From an uncultured Prevotella sp. (lineage in GTDB: Bacteria > Bacteroidota > Bacteroidia > Bacteroidales > Bacteroidaceae), in contig CAKQDG010000058.1 of NCBI GenBank assembly GCA_934219025.1, positions 1-13,955 on the forward strand: 13,955 bases of DNA, read 5' to 3'. Below are positions 1 through 7,944 of the stretch, in pieces. The notes below the pieces were generated by a model. The model saw nothing but the letters and a program-made list of their open reading frames with translations. It did no database searches and was not told the origin of the DNA. A program made the position numbers and the translations under genes. The first letter of the stretch is position 1, and the number at the start of each line of letters is the position of its first letter.

Positions 1-3000
1 GGTTCCTTTCCATCTTGACCTTGAATCTCGTCATCTTTAATCAAGAAATAGAGTTTCTTCAAGAAAGCCTCATATTTCTGAACCAACGAGTTGAAAAAAG
101 TATATCTTACGATAGGAGTGATGTTTGGGTTGGCATAGATATTATTCAATGCCTCCTTCAACAGCAAGTCAATACCATCAAGCTTTGGAATACTTACGGT
201 ATTCAGCACGAAGAAAAGATTGTCGATAATCTCTGGCAAACTTCTCATCTTGCTACAAACACCAGCCATCTCGCCCTGCATAGCCTCAAACAACTTTTCC
301 TTCAACACGGCTTCGTCATATACAAAGCTTGATGTTGCAGCAGCTTGTTTCGCTACAGCCTCCACGAACTTACCTACCAAAGTCAAGGCGAATCCCTTCT
401 CCTTGTCCAAAATTTCCTTGAAATGATAGTACTTGTCTATCTGGTCGATGATGGCATCGCCAAACTTCTCCTTGCAGATGTTTACCATCACGTCGTATGA
501 GTTGCCAGCTCGTGCTGCATCAACGACCTCTGGGTCGCTAAGCAGTTCTTCCCAGATTTGCTTGATAATCTTGTCGTTCTCGTTGAGAATCGCCGCAAAA
601 GGACTATTCACCATGTCAAGAAGCTCTGCCACGGTTTTCTTCTCATCCTCCAGTTTCTTTCCGACTTCACCTATACGTGTAGCCTTCAACTCCGTAGGGG
701 AGTCTTCGAGTTCGATGGCACCGTCAAATGAAAGCTGGATTCTCAACTTGTCCAAGTCTATCATGCCCATCAGCTCCATCGGCAAAGTTTCCTTGGTATA
801 TGGCAAATACTTATAGAACACCTTGCAGAACACATAGAACTTCTCCAATTCCGGGTCAGTGAAGTCCATGAGCTGAGCCAAGAAACCATATTGACGGACA
901 AAACGGTTCACTTCCTTGCGATACTTGTCCTTGTCTTCATCCGACAACGGAGCCACTCTCTCTTTCACAATTTTCAAAAGGACAGACGGAACTCCACTCA
1001 CTCTCACCTTATCTATCATCCTGCTGCAAACATCGTTTATCTCATCTTCATTGAAAATGTTCCATCTTTCAACATCTTCTTTCAATGTATACACACGTTG
1101 TTCATCCACATCACCCGTAAGTGTCGTCACCGTGTAGTACTTGTTGAAAGCCTTTTTTACAGAATCCTCATCATTGCGGAAGTCCACCACAAGCGTGTCT
1201 TCCTTATATGGCCAATAGGTACGGTTCAAACGTGACAATGTCTGAATGCACTGGATGCCGCCCAAACTGCTGTCTACGAACATGGTATGAAGCAGCTTCT
1301 GGTCAAAGCCTGTCTGGAACTTCTCGGCAACAATCAATATCTTGTAGTCGTCTTCCTTGAACTTCTCGGCGATATCATTGTTCGTAACGCCATCGTCGTT
1401 CATACTTGCTTCAGTACACTTGTTACCGTTGCTATCAATGACTTCTCCAGAGAAAGCCACCAAGGTCTTGATAGCACCATGGTACTCCTCCTTGATAATG
1501 CGGTCAATGATTTGTTTGTAGTCGGCAGCCGACTGTCTGGAGTCGCATACAACCATCGCCTTTGCCTGATGGTTTATCTTTTTGATTGTATGCTTCATAA
1601 ACTGGTCAACTATCATGCTCGCCTTTCTCAGCTTGATGTACTTGTTCTTGCCCAACCACTCACCAATCACCTTCAAGGCTTTCTTTTGTTCAAAGAGTTT
1701 GTCCTTGTCTTCGTCTGGATGCTTCTCTATCAGCTCAAACTTTGTCTTGTAGCTTTTGTAGTTCTGCGTCACGTCAAGGATAAACTTCTCGTCTATGGCC
1801 TGTTTCATGGAATACAAGTCGTGTGGTTCCTTGCCGTCCTTACCATAGATCACATAAGTCTTGTCTTTTGGCGTTGCTGTGAAGGCAAAATACGAGATAT
1901 GTTTCATCATCTTTCTATAGCTCTGCATCTGAGCCATCAGTGCATCAAGAGGGCTGTCGTATTCCTCTGGGTCATAATCTCCAATTTTCTCCAAGTCTTC
2001 CTTAGTGGAAAGGGCATTAACCAGGTCTTTTGCAGACTCGCTGCCAACTGCTGTATGTGCCTCGTCAACAATTATTGCATACTTCTTGGACTTCTCATGT
2101 TTTAGATAATCAAGTGCATAGGCAAATTTCTGAACGGTAGATATGATGATTCTGTTTTCACCGTTCAAGGCATCCGCCAATTTCTTGGAGCCTTTGCGTA
2201 TGTCCTTCACTGTTCCTGCCGTTGTCTCGAAGTTCACCACATCCTCCGCCATATTGCGATTGAGCACAATACGGTCTGTCACCATGATGATGCTGTCGAA
2301 GATTGCCGTACCATCAGGATTCGTCATATTGGCAAGCTGGTGTGCCAACCAAGCCATTGTCTTGGTTTTTCCACTACCTGCGGAATGTTGAATCAGATAA
2401 TTGTGTCCCGGTCCTTCCTCACGAACCAATCCACGGAGTTTTCTCACGGCACGGAGTTGGTGGAAACGAGGGAAGATAACTACAGTACGCTTTTTCTGCT
2501 CCTTGGTGTCCTTGTCCTCGTAATACTCATCATAACGCTTGATGAAGTTTTCCAAAATGTCGAGGATAGAGTCGGCTTGCAGTATATATTGCCACATATA
2601 GGCAACAGGATATTCGTTCTCGATAGGTGGATTTACAGCCTCACGGTTGAATGGAAGAAACGTCGTTTCCTCACCATTCAGGAACGTAGTCATGAAGGCA
2701 TACTGATTATCCATCACAAAATGTACCAAGCAGTTACGCAGCATGCGGTTATGCGGATCGCGGTTTTCCTTGTATTGCTTTATACCGTGTGTATAGTTCT
2801 GGCCTGTGCCTTCGTTTTTCAATTCGAAAGTAAACAGAGGTATGCCGTTTAGCAAGATACACATATCCAGTTCGTTGCCGCTGTCTGCTCCAGTAGAATA
2901 GCGCATTTGGCGTACAATACTGAAGCGGTTGGCACGATATAGCCGATAATTGTCCGTCTCTTCACCTTCGAGAATAGGCTTGAACTGGCAAAACTTCACC

Positions 3001-3290
3001 TTTGCACCACTAACCGTGAAACCTTTACGCATGATTGAAAGGATGCTTTCTCCTCTGTCAAGACGTTTATTGTATTCACGGATTACTGTTGCCGTTTCCT
3101 GTCCAGGAAAGTGCTTGGATAATTTTGCCCACAAAACAGGCTGTTGGCGCAAGAACTGCTCCAGCATCTCCACATCACACAGCTTTTCTATATCAAACTG
3201 TGAGCTGCTTCTTTGGTTGTAGAGGTTGCTATTAGCAAGATTGTTTGCAATATGCTCCTCAAAAGTTGTTTCATTCAAGAGATTATCCAT
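1..3290 (-). CDS. hsdR: Type I restriction endonuclease subunit R (HsdR), 3' end outside window
   Basis: This is the motor and nuclease subunit of a type I restriction complex: it translocates DNA by ATP hydrolysis and cuts far from the recognition site. Reading from the ATG at 3290, 1096 codons are open without a stop or frameshift up to the window edge. The N-terminal nuclease domain shows a PD-(D/E)XK signature: Asp142 (ELDMC), Glu156-x-Lys158 (FELK) and a Q172-Y173 pair after it. The superfamily 2 helicase follows, with Walker A HSAGSGKT (302-309), DEAH (409-412), FTATP (470-474), FQTGFD (658-663) and motif VI QTLSRLNR (683-690). After about residue 760 the protein is helical and charged. 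At 1096 residues and still open, it is already longer than EcoR124I HsdR (about 1040). It lies 49 bp downstream of the DUF1016-type gene and is presumably co-transcribed with it. The ORF is unbroken, so I expect it to be functional; the C-terminus cannot be judged. Confidence 0.95.
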   Translation of the reverse strand, partial: MDNLLNETTFEEHIANNLANSNLYNQRSSSQFDIEKLCDVEMLEQFLRQQPVLWAKLSKHFPGQETATVIREYNKRLDRGESILSIMRKGFTVSGAKVKFCQFKPILEGEETDNYRLYRANRFSIVRQMRYSTGADSGNELDMCILLNGIPLFTFELKNEGTGQNYTHGIKQYKENRDPHNRMLRNCLVHFVMDNQYAFMTTFLNGEETTFLPFNREAVNPPIENEYPVAYMWQYILQADSILDILENFIKRYDEYYEDKDTKEQKKRTVVIFPRFHQLRAVRKLRGLVREEGPGHNYLIQHSAGSGKTKTMAWLAHQLANMTNPDGTAIFDSIIMVTDRIVLNRNMAEDVVNFETTAGTVKDIRKGSKKLADALNGENRIIISTVQKFAYALDYLKHEKSKKYAIIVDEAHTAVGSESAKDLVNALSTKEDLEKIGDYDPEEYDSPLDALMAQMQSYRKMMKHISYFAFTATPKDKTYVIYGKDGKEPHDLYSMKQAIDEKFILDVTQNYKSYKTKFELIEKHPDEDKDKLFEQKKALKVIGEWLGKNKYIKLRKASMIVDQFMKHTIKKINHQAKAMVVCDSRQSAADYKQIIDRIIKEEYHGAIKTLVAFSGEVIDSNGNKCTEASMNDDGVTNNDIAEKFKEDDYKILIVAEKFQTGFDQKLLHTMFVDSSLGGIQCIQTLSRLNRTYWPYKEDTLVVDFRNDEDSVKKAFNKYYTVTTLTGDVDEQRVYTLKEDVERWNIFNEDEINDVCSRMIDKVRVSGVPSVLLKIVKERVAPLSDEDKDKYRKEVNRFVRQYGFLAQLMDFTDPELEKFYVFCKVFYKYLPYTKETLPMELMGMIDLDKLRIQLSFDGAIELEDSPTELKATRIGEVGKKLEDEKKTVAELLDMVNSPFAAILNENDKIIKQIWEELLSDPEVVDAARAGNSYDVMVNICKEKFGDAIIDQIDKYYHFKEILDKEKGFALTLVGKFVEAVAKQAAATSSFVYDEAVLKEKLFEAMQGEMAGVCSKMRSLPEIIDNLFFVLNTVSIPKLDGIDLLLKEALNNIYANPNITPIVRYTFFNSLVQKYEAFLKKLYFLIKDDEIQGQDGKE

Positions 3291-3339
3291 CGTTGTTAGT
3301 TTTATATCTTGAAATAAATATTCTTTTGTATTTTGCAAA

Positions 3340-3359
3340 TCATCGGTCATGACCGATGA
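3340..3359. repeat. 20-bp perfect palindrome, copy 1
   Basis: TCATCGGTCATGACCGATGA is a perfect 20-bp palindrome. It covers the stop codon and last codons (Ile-Gly-His-Asp-Arg-stop) of the DUF1016-type gene. Its 14-bp core TCGGTCATGACCGA recurs upstream of the same gene at 4418-4437. No T-tract follows in the direction of transcription, so it does not look like an intrinsic terminator. Confidence 0.9.
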
Positions 3360-4386
3360 AATCACTTCCACCTTCTGCCATTCTTTTCACTTCGTTGATT
3401 TCATTAATCAACTGTTCCTTTGTTGGCAGATAGAGTTGGTATTTGCTGGCAAGGATGGTTTTGTTGTCTTCTGGCAAGGCAAGTTTTACAGCAGTATCAT
3501 TTTTTTCGGTACAGAGCAAAATGCCAATGGTAGGATTCTCATCAGCAGTCTTCTCATAACGGTCGTAGTAGTTCACATAGAGTTGCAACTGACCGAGGTC
3601 TTGATGTGTCAGTTTATGGTTTTTTATCTCAATCACCACAAATGAACGTAGCAAGCGATTATAGAAGACCAAATCGGCAAAATACTCATCATCTTCTATC
3701 AAAAGCCGCTTTTGCCTGGCAACAAAAGAAAAGCCCTTGCCCATTTCGAGCAAGAAGTCGGCTATATGTGAGATGATGGCACTCTCCAAATCCTTCTCAT
3801 AATAAGAGGCTTTACGTTCCAAACCCAAGAACTCCAACACCATTGGGTCTTTTATAATCTCCTGTGGCGTCTCAGGTATGCGTTCTTTGCGTGCCACGGC
3901 AAGTACAGACTCCTTATCGTTGCTCATCAAAAGGCGTTCGTATAGCATAGAGTTGATTTGACGCTCAAGCTGACGCCCCGTCCATCCTTCGTTCACGGCT
4001 TCCAACTCATAGTACTCTCGTTTGTCTGGATCAGGTATTTGTATAAGCATTCTATATTGCGACCAATTCAATTGGGAACGCAGTGCGTTCCCGATTGGAT
4101 ATGTATTGTAAAATTGGCGGCAAAATTTTAATTGACGCTCACTAAATCCGCTTCCATATTCAGGTTCTATTTCCTTTGCCAGATTCTTAATCAGATAAGT
4201 TCCGTATTCAGCACGTCCTTTACCTTGCAGCTCTTTTTCTACAATACGTTGTCCTATAGACCAATACATTTTCACTCGGCAAAAGTCAACACTACGCACA
4301 GCATTGGTGCGAGCTGTATTGATTATTGATTTAATTTCGTTGACAAGACCTTGAAGGGTAATGTCTTGCTTATTTTTATCTGCCAT
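3340..4386 (-). CDS. DUF1016/YhcG-family PD-(D/E)XK nuclease domain protein
   Basis: This 348-residue protein has the two-part layout of the DUF1016 (YhcG) family. The helical N-terminal region (about 10-160) includes the YWSIGQRIVE and SERQLKFCRQFY signatures typical of the family. The C-terminal nuclease fold (about 190-330) has Asp238 (FADLVFY), Glu253-x-Lys255 (VIEIK) and Gln266/Tyr270 (QLQLY). All expected catalytic residues are present, so it is probably an active nuclease. Such genes often sit inside type I restriction loci, but their role there is not settled; it may be an accessory nuclease or an independent defence gene. Here it lies between hsdS (146-bp gap) and hsdR (49-bp gap), where many type I operons have no gene. 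It is framed by two matching palindromes, one overlapping its stop codon and one 31 bp upstream of its start, which suggests a cassette. The start is the first in-frame ATG (MADKNKQ). Confidence 0.9.
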   Translation of the reverse strand: MADKNKQDITLQGLVNEIKSIINTARTNAVRSVDFCRVKMYWSIGQRIVEKELQGKGRAEYGTYLIKNLAKEIEPEYGSGFSERQLKFCRQFYNTYPIGNALRSQLNWSQYRMLIQIPDPDKREYYELEAVNEGWTGRQLERQINSMLYERLLMSNDKESVLAVARKERIPETPQEIIKDPMVLEFLGLERKASYYEKDLESAIISHIADFLLEMGKGFSFVARQKRLLIEDDEYFADLVFYNRLLRSFVVIEIKNHKLTHQDLGQLQLYVNYYDRYEKTADENPTIGILLCTEKNDTAVKLALPEDNKTILASKYQLYLPTKEQLINEINEVKRMAEGGSDFIGHDR

Positions 4387-4417
4387 ATTCTATGTCTTTA
4401 TTAATGTTCTTTATAAT

Positions 4418-4437
4418 TCGTCGGTCATGACCGACGA
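4418..4437. repeat. 20-bp perfect palindrome, copy 2
   Basis: TCGTCGGTCATGACCGACGA is a perfect palindrome with the same 14-bp core as 3340-3359. The arms differ at one pair (A/T there, G/C here), and both halves changed together, so the dyad is kept. It lies 31 bp upstream of the ATG of the DUF1016-type gene, where an operator could sit. It may equally mark the edge of an inserted gene cassette. Confidence 0.9.
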
Positions 4438-4451
4438 TTTAATCAACTACT

Positions 4452-4525
4452 CATTTCAAAGTGCAAATTTGGCACTTTGGAGTTTATGATTTATCCTAAG
4501 TTGCACTTTGAAATGGCACTTTGGA
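4452..4525. repeat. Inverted and direct repeat cluster between hsdS and the DUF1016-type gene
   Basis: CATTTCAAAGTGCAA (4452-4466) is the exact reverse complement of 4501-4515, with 34 bp between. In addition TGGCACTTTGGA occurs twice as a direct repeat (4470-4481 and 4514-4525). The unit GCACTTT is therefore present four times in 74 bp, once inverted. The cluster starts 8 bp after the hsdS stop in the direction of transcription. No T-tract follows the inverted repeat, so a simple intrinsic terminator is unlikely. It could attenuate or process the transcript, or be a scar of past insertion. Confidence 0.8.
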
Positions 4526-4532
4526 TAACTTT

Positions 4533-5876
4533 TCAGCAAATCTTACGCTTGCCTGTTACCACCTCGGTGATGAGACTCTGCTTGTATTCCTGCAAGAGTT
4601 CCACTTGGTGCTGGGCTTTGGAGACAGATGAATCTATAGAGGCACATCTCTTGTCAAGATACGAAACGATGTCTCGCTGTTCCTCTTTAGGTGGTAATAA
4701 TACAGAACACAAGGACAAAATAGATTGTGTAATGCTGTAAACTTTAACTCCATAAACTCTTGAGCGGATTTGATAGCGCCAATAGTCTGTTCTAAAAAGA
4801 TATGCCATAAACTTAGCATCCGTATCTTTTGTTTGCAAAACTACGGTATGATAGCCTCCAAATATAAGTTGGGGCGTATCATTATACACACAGTTTCCAC
4901 ATCCGTCATAATCCTCTGACGTATCTGCAAATATAAAGTCACCTTGATGGGCTATGGATTTTTCCGCATTTGCAATAAATATGTCTGGCACAAAACGAAT
5001 TAATTCATTCTGCAAACAAACTCCATCATTTGTCTTGGAGTGAACTTGGCCATAACTAATAGCAGGATTCCCTTTTTCAACGATGTCTGCTTTTGTAAAA
5101 GTCAACCCCTTATTCATCGTACCAAATCTTTTTAATGGGATAACATTCCAAGACGCAGGAATTTCTCCAATCCATTCCACTCCCGAATCTTTCATTTCCA
5201 CATTCGGGTTAAGTCCTTTCGTAACGGCATGGGTGATGACACTCTGCTTCAATTCTTGGAGCAAAGCGATGCGCTTCTGTTGTGCAGATATAACGTTGTC
5301 TATCTCGGAACATTTCTTGTCGAGAAAGGAAACGATCTTTTTTTGTTCCTCAATTAACGGATAAGAAATCATTAATTTTTCTAATGTTCTCATGCCTATG
5401 TTTTGCTGAGTACCATATGACCAATTAAATTCCACTTGTCGCTGAAAAGCATCAGATACCAAAAAATAATAAATGTAATATGGTAGGATTATAGATCTGT
5501 TTGCTCTGAAAACAGCCAAAGGTGACCATATGGTGAATTTTTTATCTGTGTCAACAATTGATACTTTTCCTGTTGTTGCGCCAGATTTTATCATATATAC
5601 ATCATTCTTATGTGGAATATATTTTTTACAACATTCTTTGTAGAATTCTTCAGAAACGAATCCTCTGATATGTTCAAAGTCAATACCTCCATTACCAAAT
5701 GAAACTGCTTCTGCAGAAACAAAAGGAACTCCTTCATCAAACAATTGTGGAGTCGTATGTGGACCATCTGTAATAGGCATCTGTAGGCAGAATAAAATTT
5801 TACTCACATTCCAATGGCTCGGCACTTCGCCAATCCATTCCACACCACTATCTTTATATGAATCGTATTGTTTCAT
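4533..5876 (-). CDS. hsdS: Type I restriction-modification specificity subunit (HsdS)
   Basis: HsdS recognises the bipartite DNA target for both methylation and cleavage. The 447 residues show two target recognition domains (about 20-185 and 242-405), each followed by a conserved helical spacer. The duplication is visible directly: DSGVEWIGEVP (9-19) recurs as DSGVEWIGEIP (230-240), and LLQELKQSVIT (205-215) recurs as LLQEYKQSLIT (427-437). Both recognition domains end in the usual proline-Glu-Gln segment (LIEEQKKIVSFLD, PPKEEQRDIVSYLD). The gene starts 5 bp after the hsdM stop, so translation is probably coupled. The first recognition domain is more AT-rich than the repeats around it, which is normal for these exchangeable segments. 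No second or partial hsdS and no recombinase gene is present in the window, so nothing here indicates shuffling by inversion. The recognition sequence cannot be read from the protein. Confidence 0.95.
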   Translation of the reverse strand: MKQYDSYKDSGVEWIGEVPSHWNVSKILFCLQMPITDGPHTTPQLFDEGVPFVSAEAVSFGNGGIDFEHIRGFVSEEFYKECCKKYIPHKNDVYMIKSGATTGKVSIVDTDKKFTIWSPLAVFRANRSIILPYYIYYFLVSDAFQRQVEFNWSYGTQQNIGMRTLEKLMISYPLIEEQKKIVSFLDKKCSEIDNVISAQQKRIALLQELKQSVITHAVTKGLNPNVEMKDSGVEWIGEIPASWNVIPLKRFGTMNKGLTFTKADIVEKGNPAISYGQVHSKTNDGVCLQNELIRFVPDIFIANAEKSIAHQGDFIFADTSEDYDGCGNCVYNDTPQLIFGGYHTVVLQTKDTDAKFMAYLFRTDYWRYQIRSRVYGVKVYSITQSILSLCSVLLPPKEEQRDIVSYLDKRCASIDSSVSKAQHQVELLQEYKQSLITEVVTGKRKIC

Positions 5877-5881
5877 ACGCC

Positions 5882-7930
5882 TTAATCTTCTTTAAGATGA
5901 GACAATTCTTCGTTCAAAGTATTATCAAGCGAAGCTAATTCTGCAAAAATCTCCTCGCTGCTACGCAACGGACGATACTTGTAGAACAAGCGGGTGAACG
6001 GAAATTCACATCCCACCTTGTCCTTGCTTCTGTCCATCCAAGCATCTGGAGCGAAAGGCACGACCTCGGTGTCAAAGTATTCATCGATGTCACGCTTCAT
6101 AGGAATCTTCTCCGTGTCATTGAGGTTGGTATCAATCACCCACTCACCGCTGTTCTTGAACGGATCAACGTAGGCGACAGGAGCATCCTCACAGATTACA
6201 CCAAAAGCATCACGAATGAGCTTCTGCTGCGCCTTGGTGGTCTTGACCTTGTGAGCCTTCAACCAAACAAAAAAGTCGTGGTCGTTATGCTTCTCGTCAA
6301 TGCCTTCCAACTGGGCGATGTCACGCAAGATGACGTTCTTCTTGTCATCAGCCTTGAAGTCCTCACTCTCGCACAAGGCATCATACTTGGCAGAGATATT
6401 TTCGAACCAGAGACGAAGAGGGCGACGAACAGCCACATTGGTATAGAGGAAGTCATCATAGTCGAGCAGCTTGGCTATTTCCAAATGTTCCATCTCGCCA
6501 GTCTTCTCATACTCAATGTCTCGGCTGTATGATTGATATTCCTTGTATATGTCGAAGATTTCCCTGGCACCGTCATCGCTTATCTCATAACGCTTCTTAC
6601 CTAAGTTCTTCTGGAGCAGATTGGTAAACTCCTTGGTGTGGGCTGCATCTATGAAGAGAGCCTTGTGATATTTTTCAGCAGGACGCTTGTTGTCGAGAAT
6701 CCAAAGGTATGTGGTGATGTCAGTACCATAGAACAAGTTTTTGGGCAAGGCTACAATAGCGTCGAGCAAGTTGCGGTCGAGCAGCATCTTTCTGATGTTG
6801 CTCCATCCATTGCCAGCATCGCCATTGAACAAAGGCGAGCCATTCAACACAATACCAATGCGAGAGCCTGCTTGGTCGTCCATCTTGGCTATCATGTGCT
6901 GCAAGAAGAGCAAGGAGCCATCGGATGTAGAAGGAAGACCTGCCTCGAAGCGTCCACCAGGGCAGTTGTCTTTCAAAACAGCCTTCTTCACATTCTGGTC
7001 TTTACCCCAATCCACACCGAAAGGAGGGTTGGCAAGCATGAAGTTGAACTTCTTGCCATACAACTTATCGTCTGCCAAGGTGTCGCCTTGAAAGAGTTGC
7101 TGGTCGAGGTTCTGGTCATCGCCCTTCATCAAGAGGTCTGCCTTACAGATGGCGTATGTCTTCTCGCTCAGTTCCTGACCATAAAGATATACTTTCAGGT
7201 TCTTGTTCTGAGCCATTTCCTGCAAATGCTCACGTCCCACGGTCAGCATACCGCCAGTACCGCAGCATGGGTCGTAGATAGTGAAAGCCTTGCCAGGGAT
7301 AAACAGCTCTTGCTCCTTGCCGCACATGGTGAGACTTACCAAAAGTTTTACCACCTCTCTTGGCGTATAATACTGACCAGCCTTCGTGTTGGTGGACTCC
7401 TTGGAACGGCGGATGACAATCTCGAAGATGGTTCCCATCATGGCATTGCTCACCTTGCTTGGATGGAGGTCAGCCTTCTCCACAAACTGCTGAATGACGG
7501 CATAGAGCTTGTTGCCTCTGTCCAAACGAGCATATATTTTTGACAAATCCACCACCTCGCTATCGCCATCCTCATGCACGAAGTTGGCGAGAATATCCTT
7601 CACGTTGTCAGTAAATCCCTCAATGTATGTCTTGAAGGAATCACCAATATGGTCGGGAGCGTTCAAGAGTTTTTTCAAAGACAAACCAGACATATTGAAG
7701 AATGTCAAGCCATTCTTCTTCATCAACGCCTGGAGCTTGTACTTCTTCAAGTTCTCCTCACATTTGCTCAGTTCATCGAGGATAGCCTCATATTTGTCTT
7801 CAAGGACACAATCCAAACGACGAAGCAAGGTGAAAGGCAAAATCACATCCTCCACCTCTGAATCATCATAGGAGTTACGGATCACTTCCTTGATGTCCCA
7901 TATCACGTTAGCTAATTCTTGTTCTGTCAT
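5882..7930 (-). CDS. hsdM: Type I restriction-modification DNA methyltransferase subunit (HsdM)
   Basis: HsdM is the N6-adenine methyltransferase of the complex; it uses S-adenosylmethionine and is targeted by HsdS. The N-terminal helical domain (about 1-150) has the expected LPFTLLRRLD segment at 31-40. Then come AGQYYTP (184-190), the AdoMet-binding motif YDPCCGTGGM (219-228) and the catalytic motif NPPF (301-304). At 682 residues it is longer than EcoKI HsdM (529); the extra length is C-terminal (about 500-682), ends in a Leu/Glu-rich helical stretch and is common in Bacteroidota homologues. All catalytic residues are present, so it should be active. It follows the receiver-domain gene by 14 bp and precedes hsdS by 5 bp. 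By eye its GC is clearly higher than that of the receiver and kinase genes upstream. Confidence 0.97.
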   Translation of the reverse strand: MTEQELANVIWDIKEVIRNSYDDSEVEDVILPFTLLRRLDCVLEDKYEAILDELSKCEENLKKYKLQALMKKNGLTFFNMSGLSLKKLLNAPDHIGDSFKTYIEGFTDNVKDILANFVHEDGDSEVVDLSKIYARLDRGNKLYAVIQQFVEKADLHPSKVSNAMMGTIFEIVIRRSKESTNTKAGQYYTPREVVKLLVSLTMCGKEQELFIPGKAFTIYDPCCGTGGMLTVGREHLQEMAQNKNLKVYLYGQELSEKTYAICKADLLMKGDDQNLDQQLFQGDTLADDKLYGKKFNFMLANPPFGVDWGKDQNVKKAVLKDNCPGGRFEAGLPSTSDGSLLFLQHMIAKMDDQAGSRIGIVLNGSPLFNGDAGNGWSNIRKMLLDRNLLDAIVALPKNLFYGTDITTYLWILDNKRPAEKYHKALFIDAAHTKEFTNLLQKNLGKKRYEISDDGAREIFDIYKEYQSYSRDIEYEKTGEMEHLEIAKLLDYDDFLYTNVAVRRPLRLWFENISAKYDALCESEDFKADDKKNVILRDIAQLEGIDEKHNDHDFFVWLKAHKVKTTKAQQKLIRDAFGVICEDAPVAYVDPFKNSGEWVIDTNLNDTEKIPMKRDIDEYFDTEVVPFAPDAWMDRSKDKVGCEFPFTRLFYKYRPLRSSEEIFAELASLDNTLNEELSHLKED

Positions 7931-7944
7931 ATATTGTTTTTTTA

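Noticed and set aside
433..2852. Several open plus-strand frames across hsdR (for example 433-816, 1287-2105, 2340-2852)
   Set aside because: They are antisense to a continuous minus-strand HsdR frame with all helicase and nuclease motifs, and their translations show no recognisable domain.
4418..4437. Intrinsic terminator at the palindromes 4418-4437 or 3340-3359
   Set aside because: No T-tract follows in the direction of transcription, and the dyads leave only a 2-4 nt loop.
4452..4515. Invertible phase-variation switch at the 15-bp inverted repeat after hsdS
   Set aside because: The invertible segment would be only 34 bp and non-coding, there is no second hsdS or partial recognition domain, and no recombinase gene lies in the window.
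6638..7543. Plus-strand open frame of 301 codons across hsdM
   Set aside because: It is antisense to the conserved catalytic region of hsdM, and its translation resembles no known protein.
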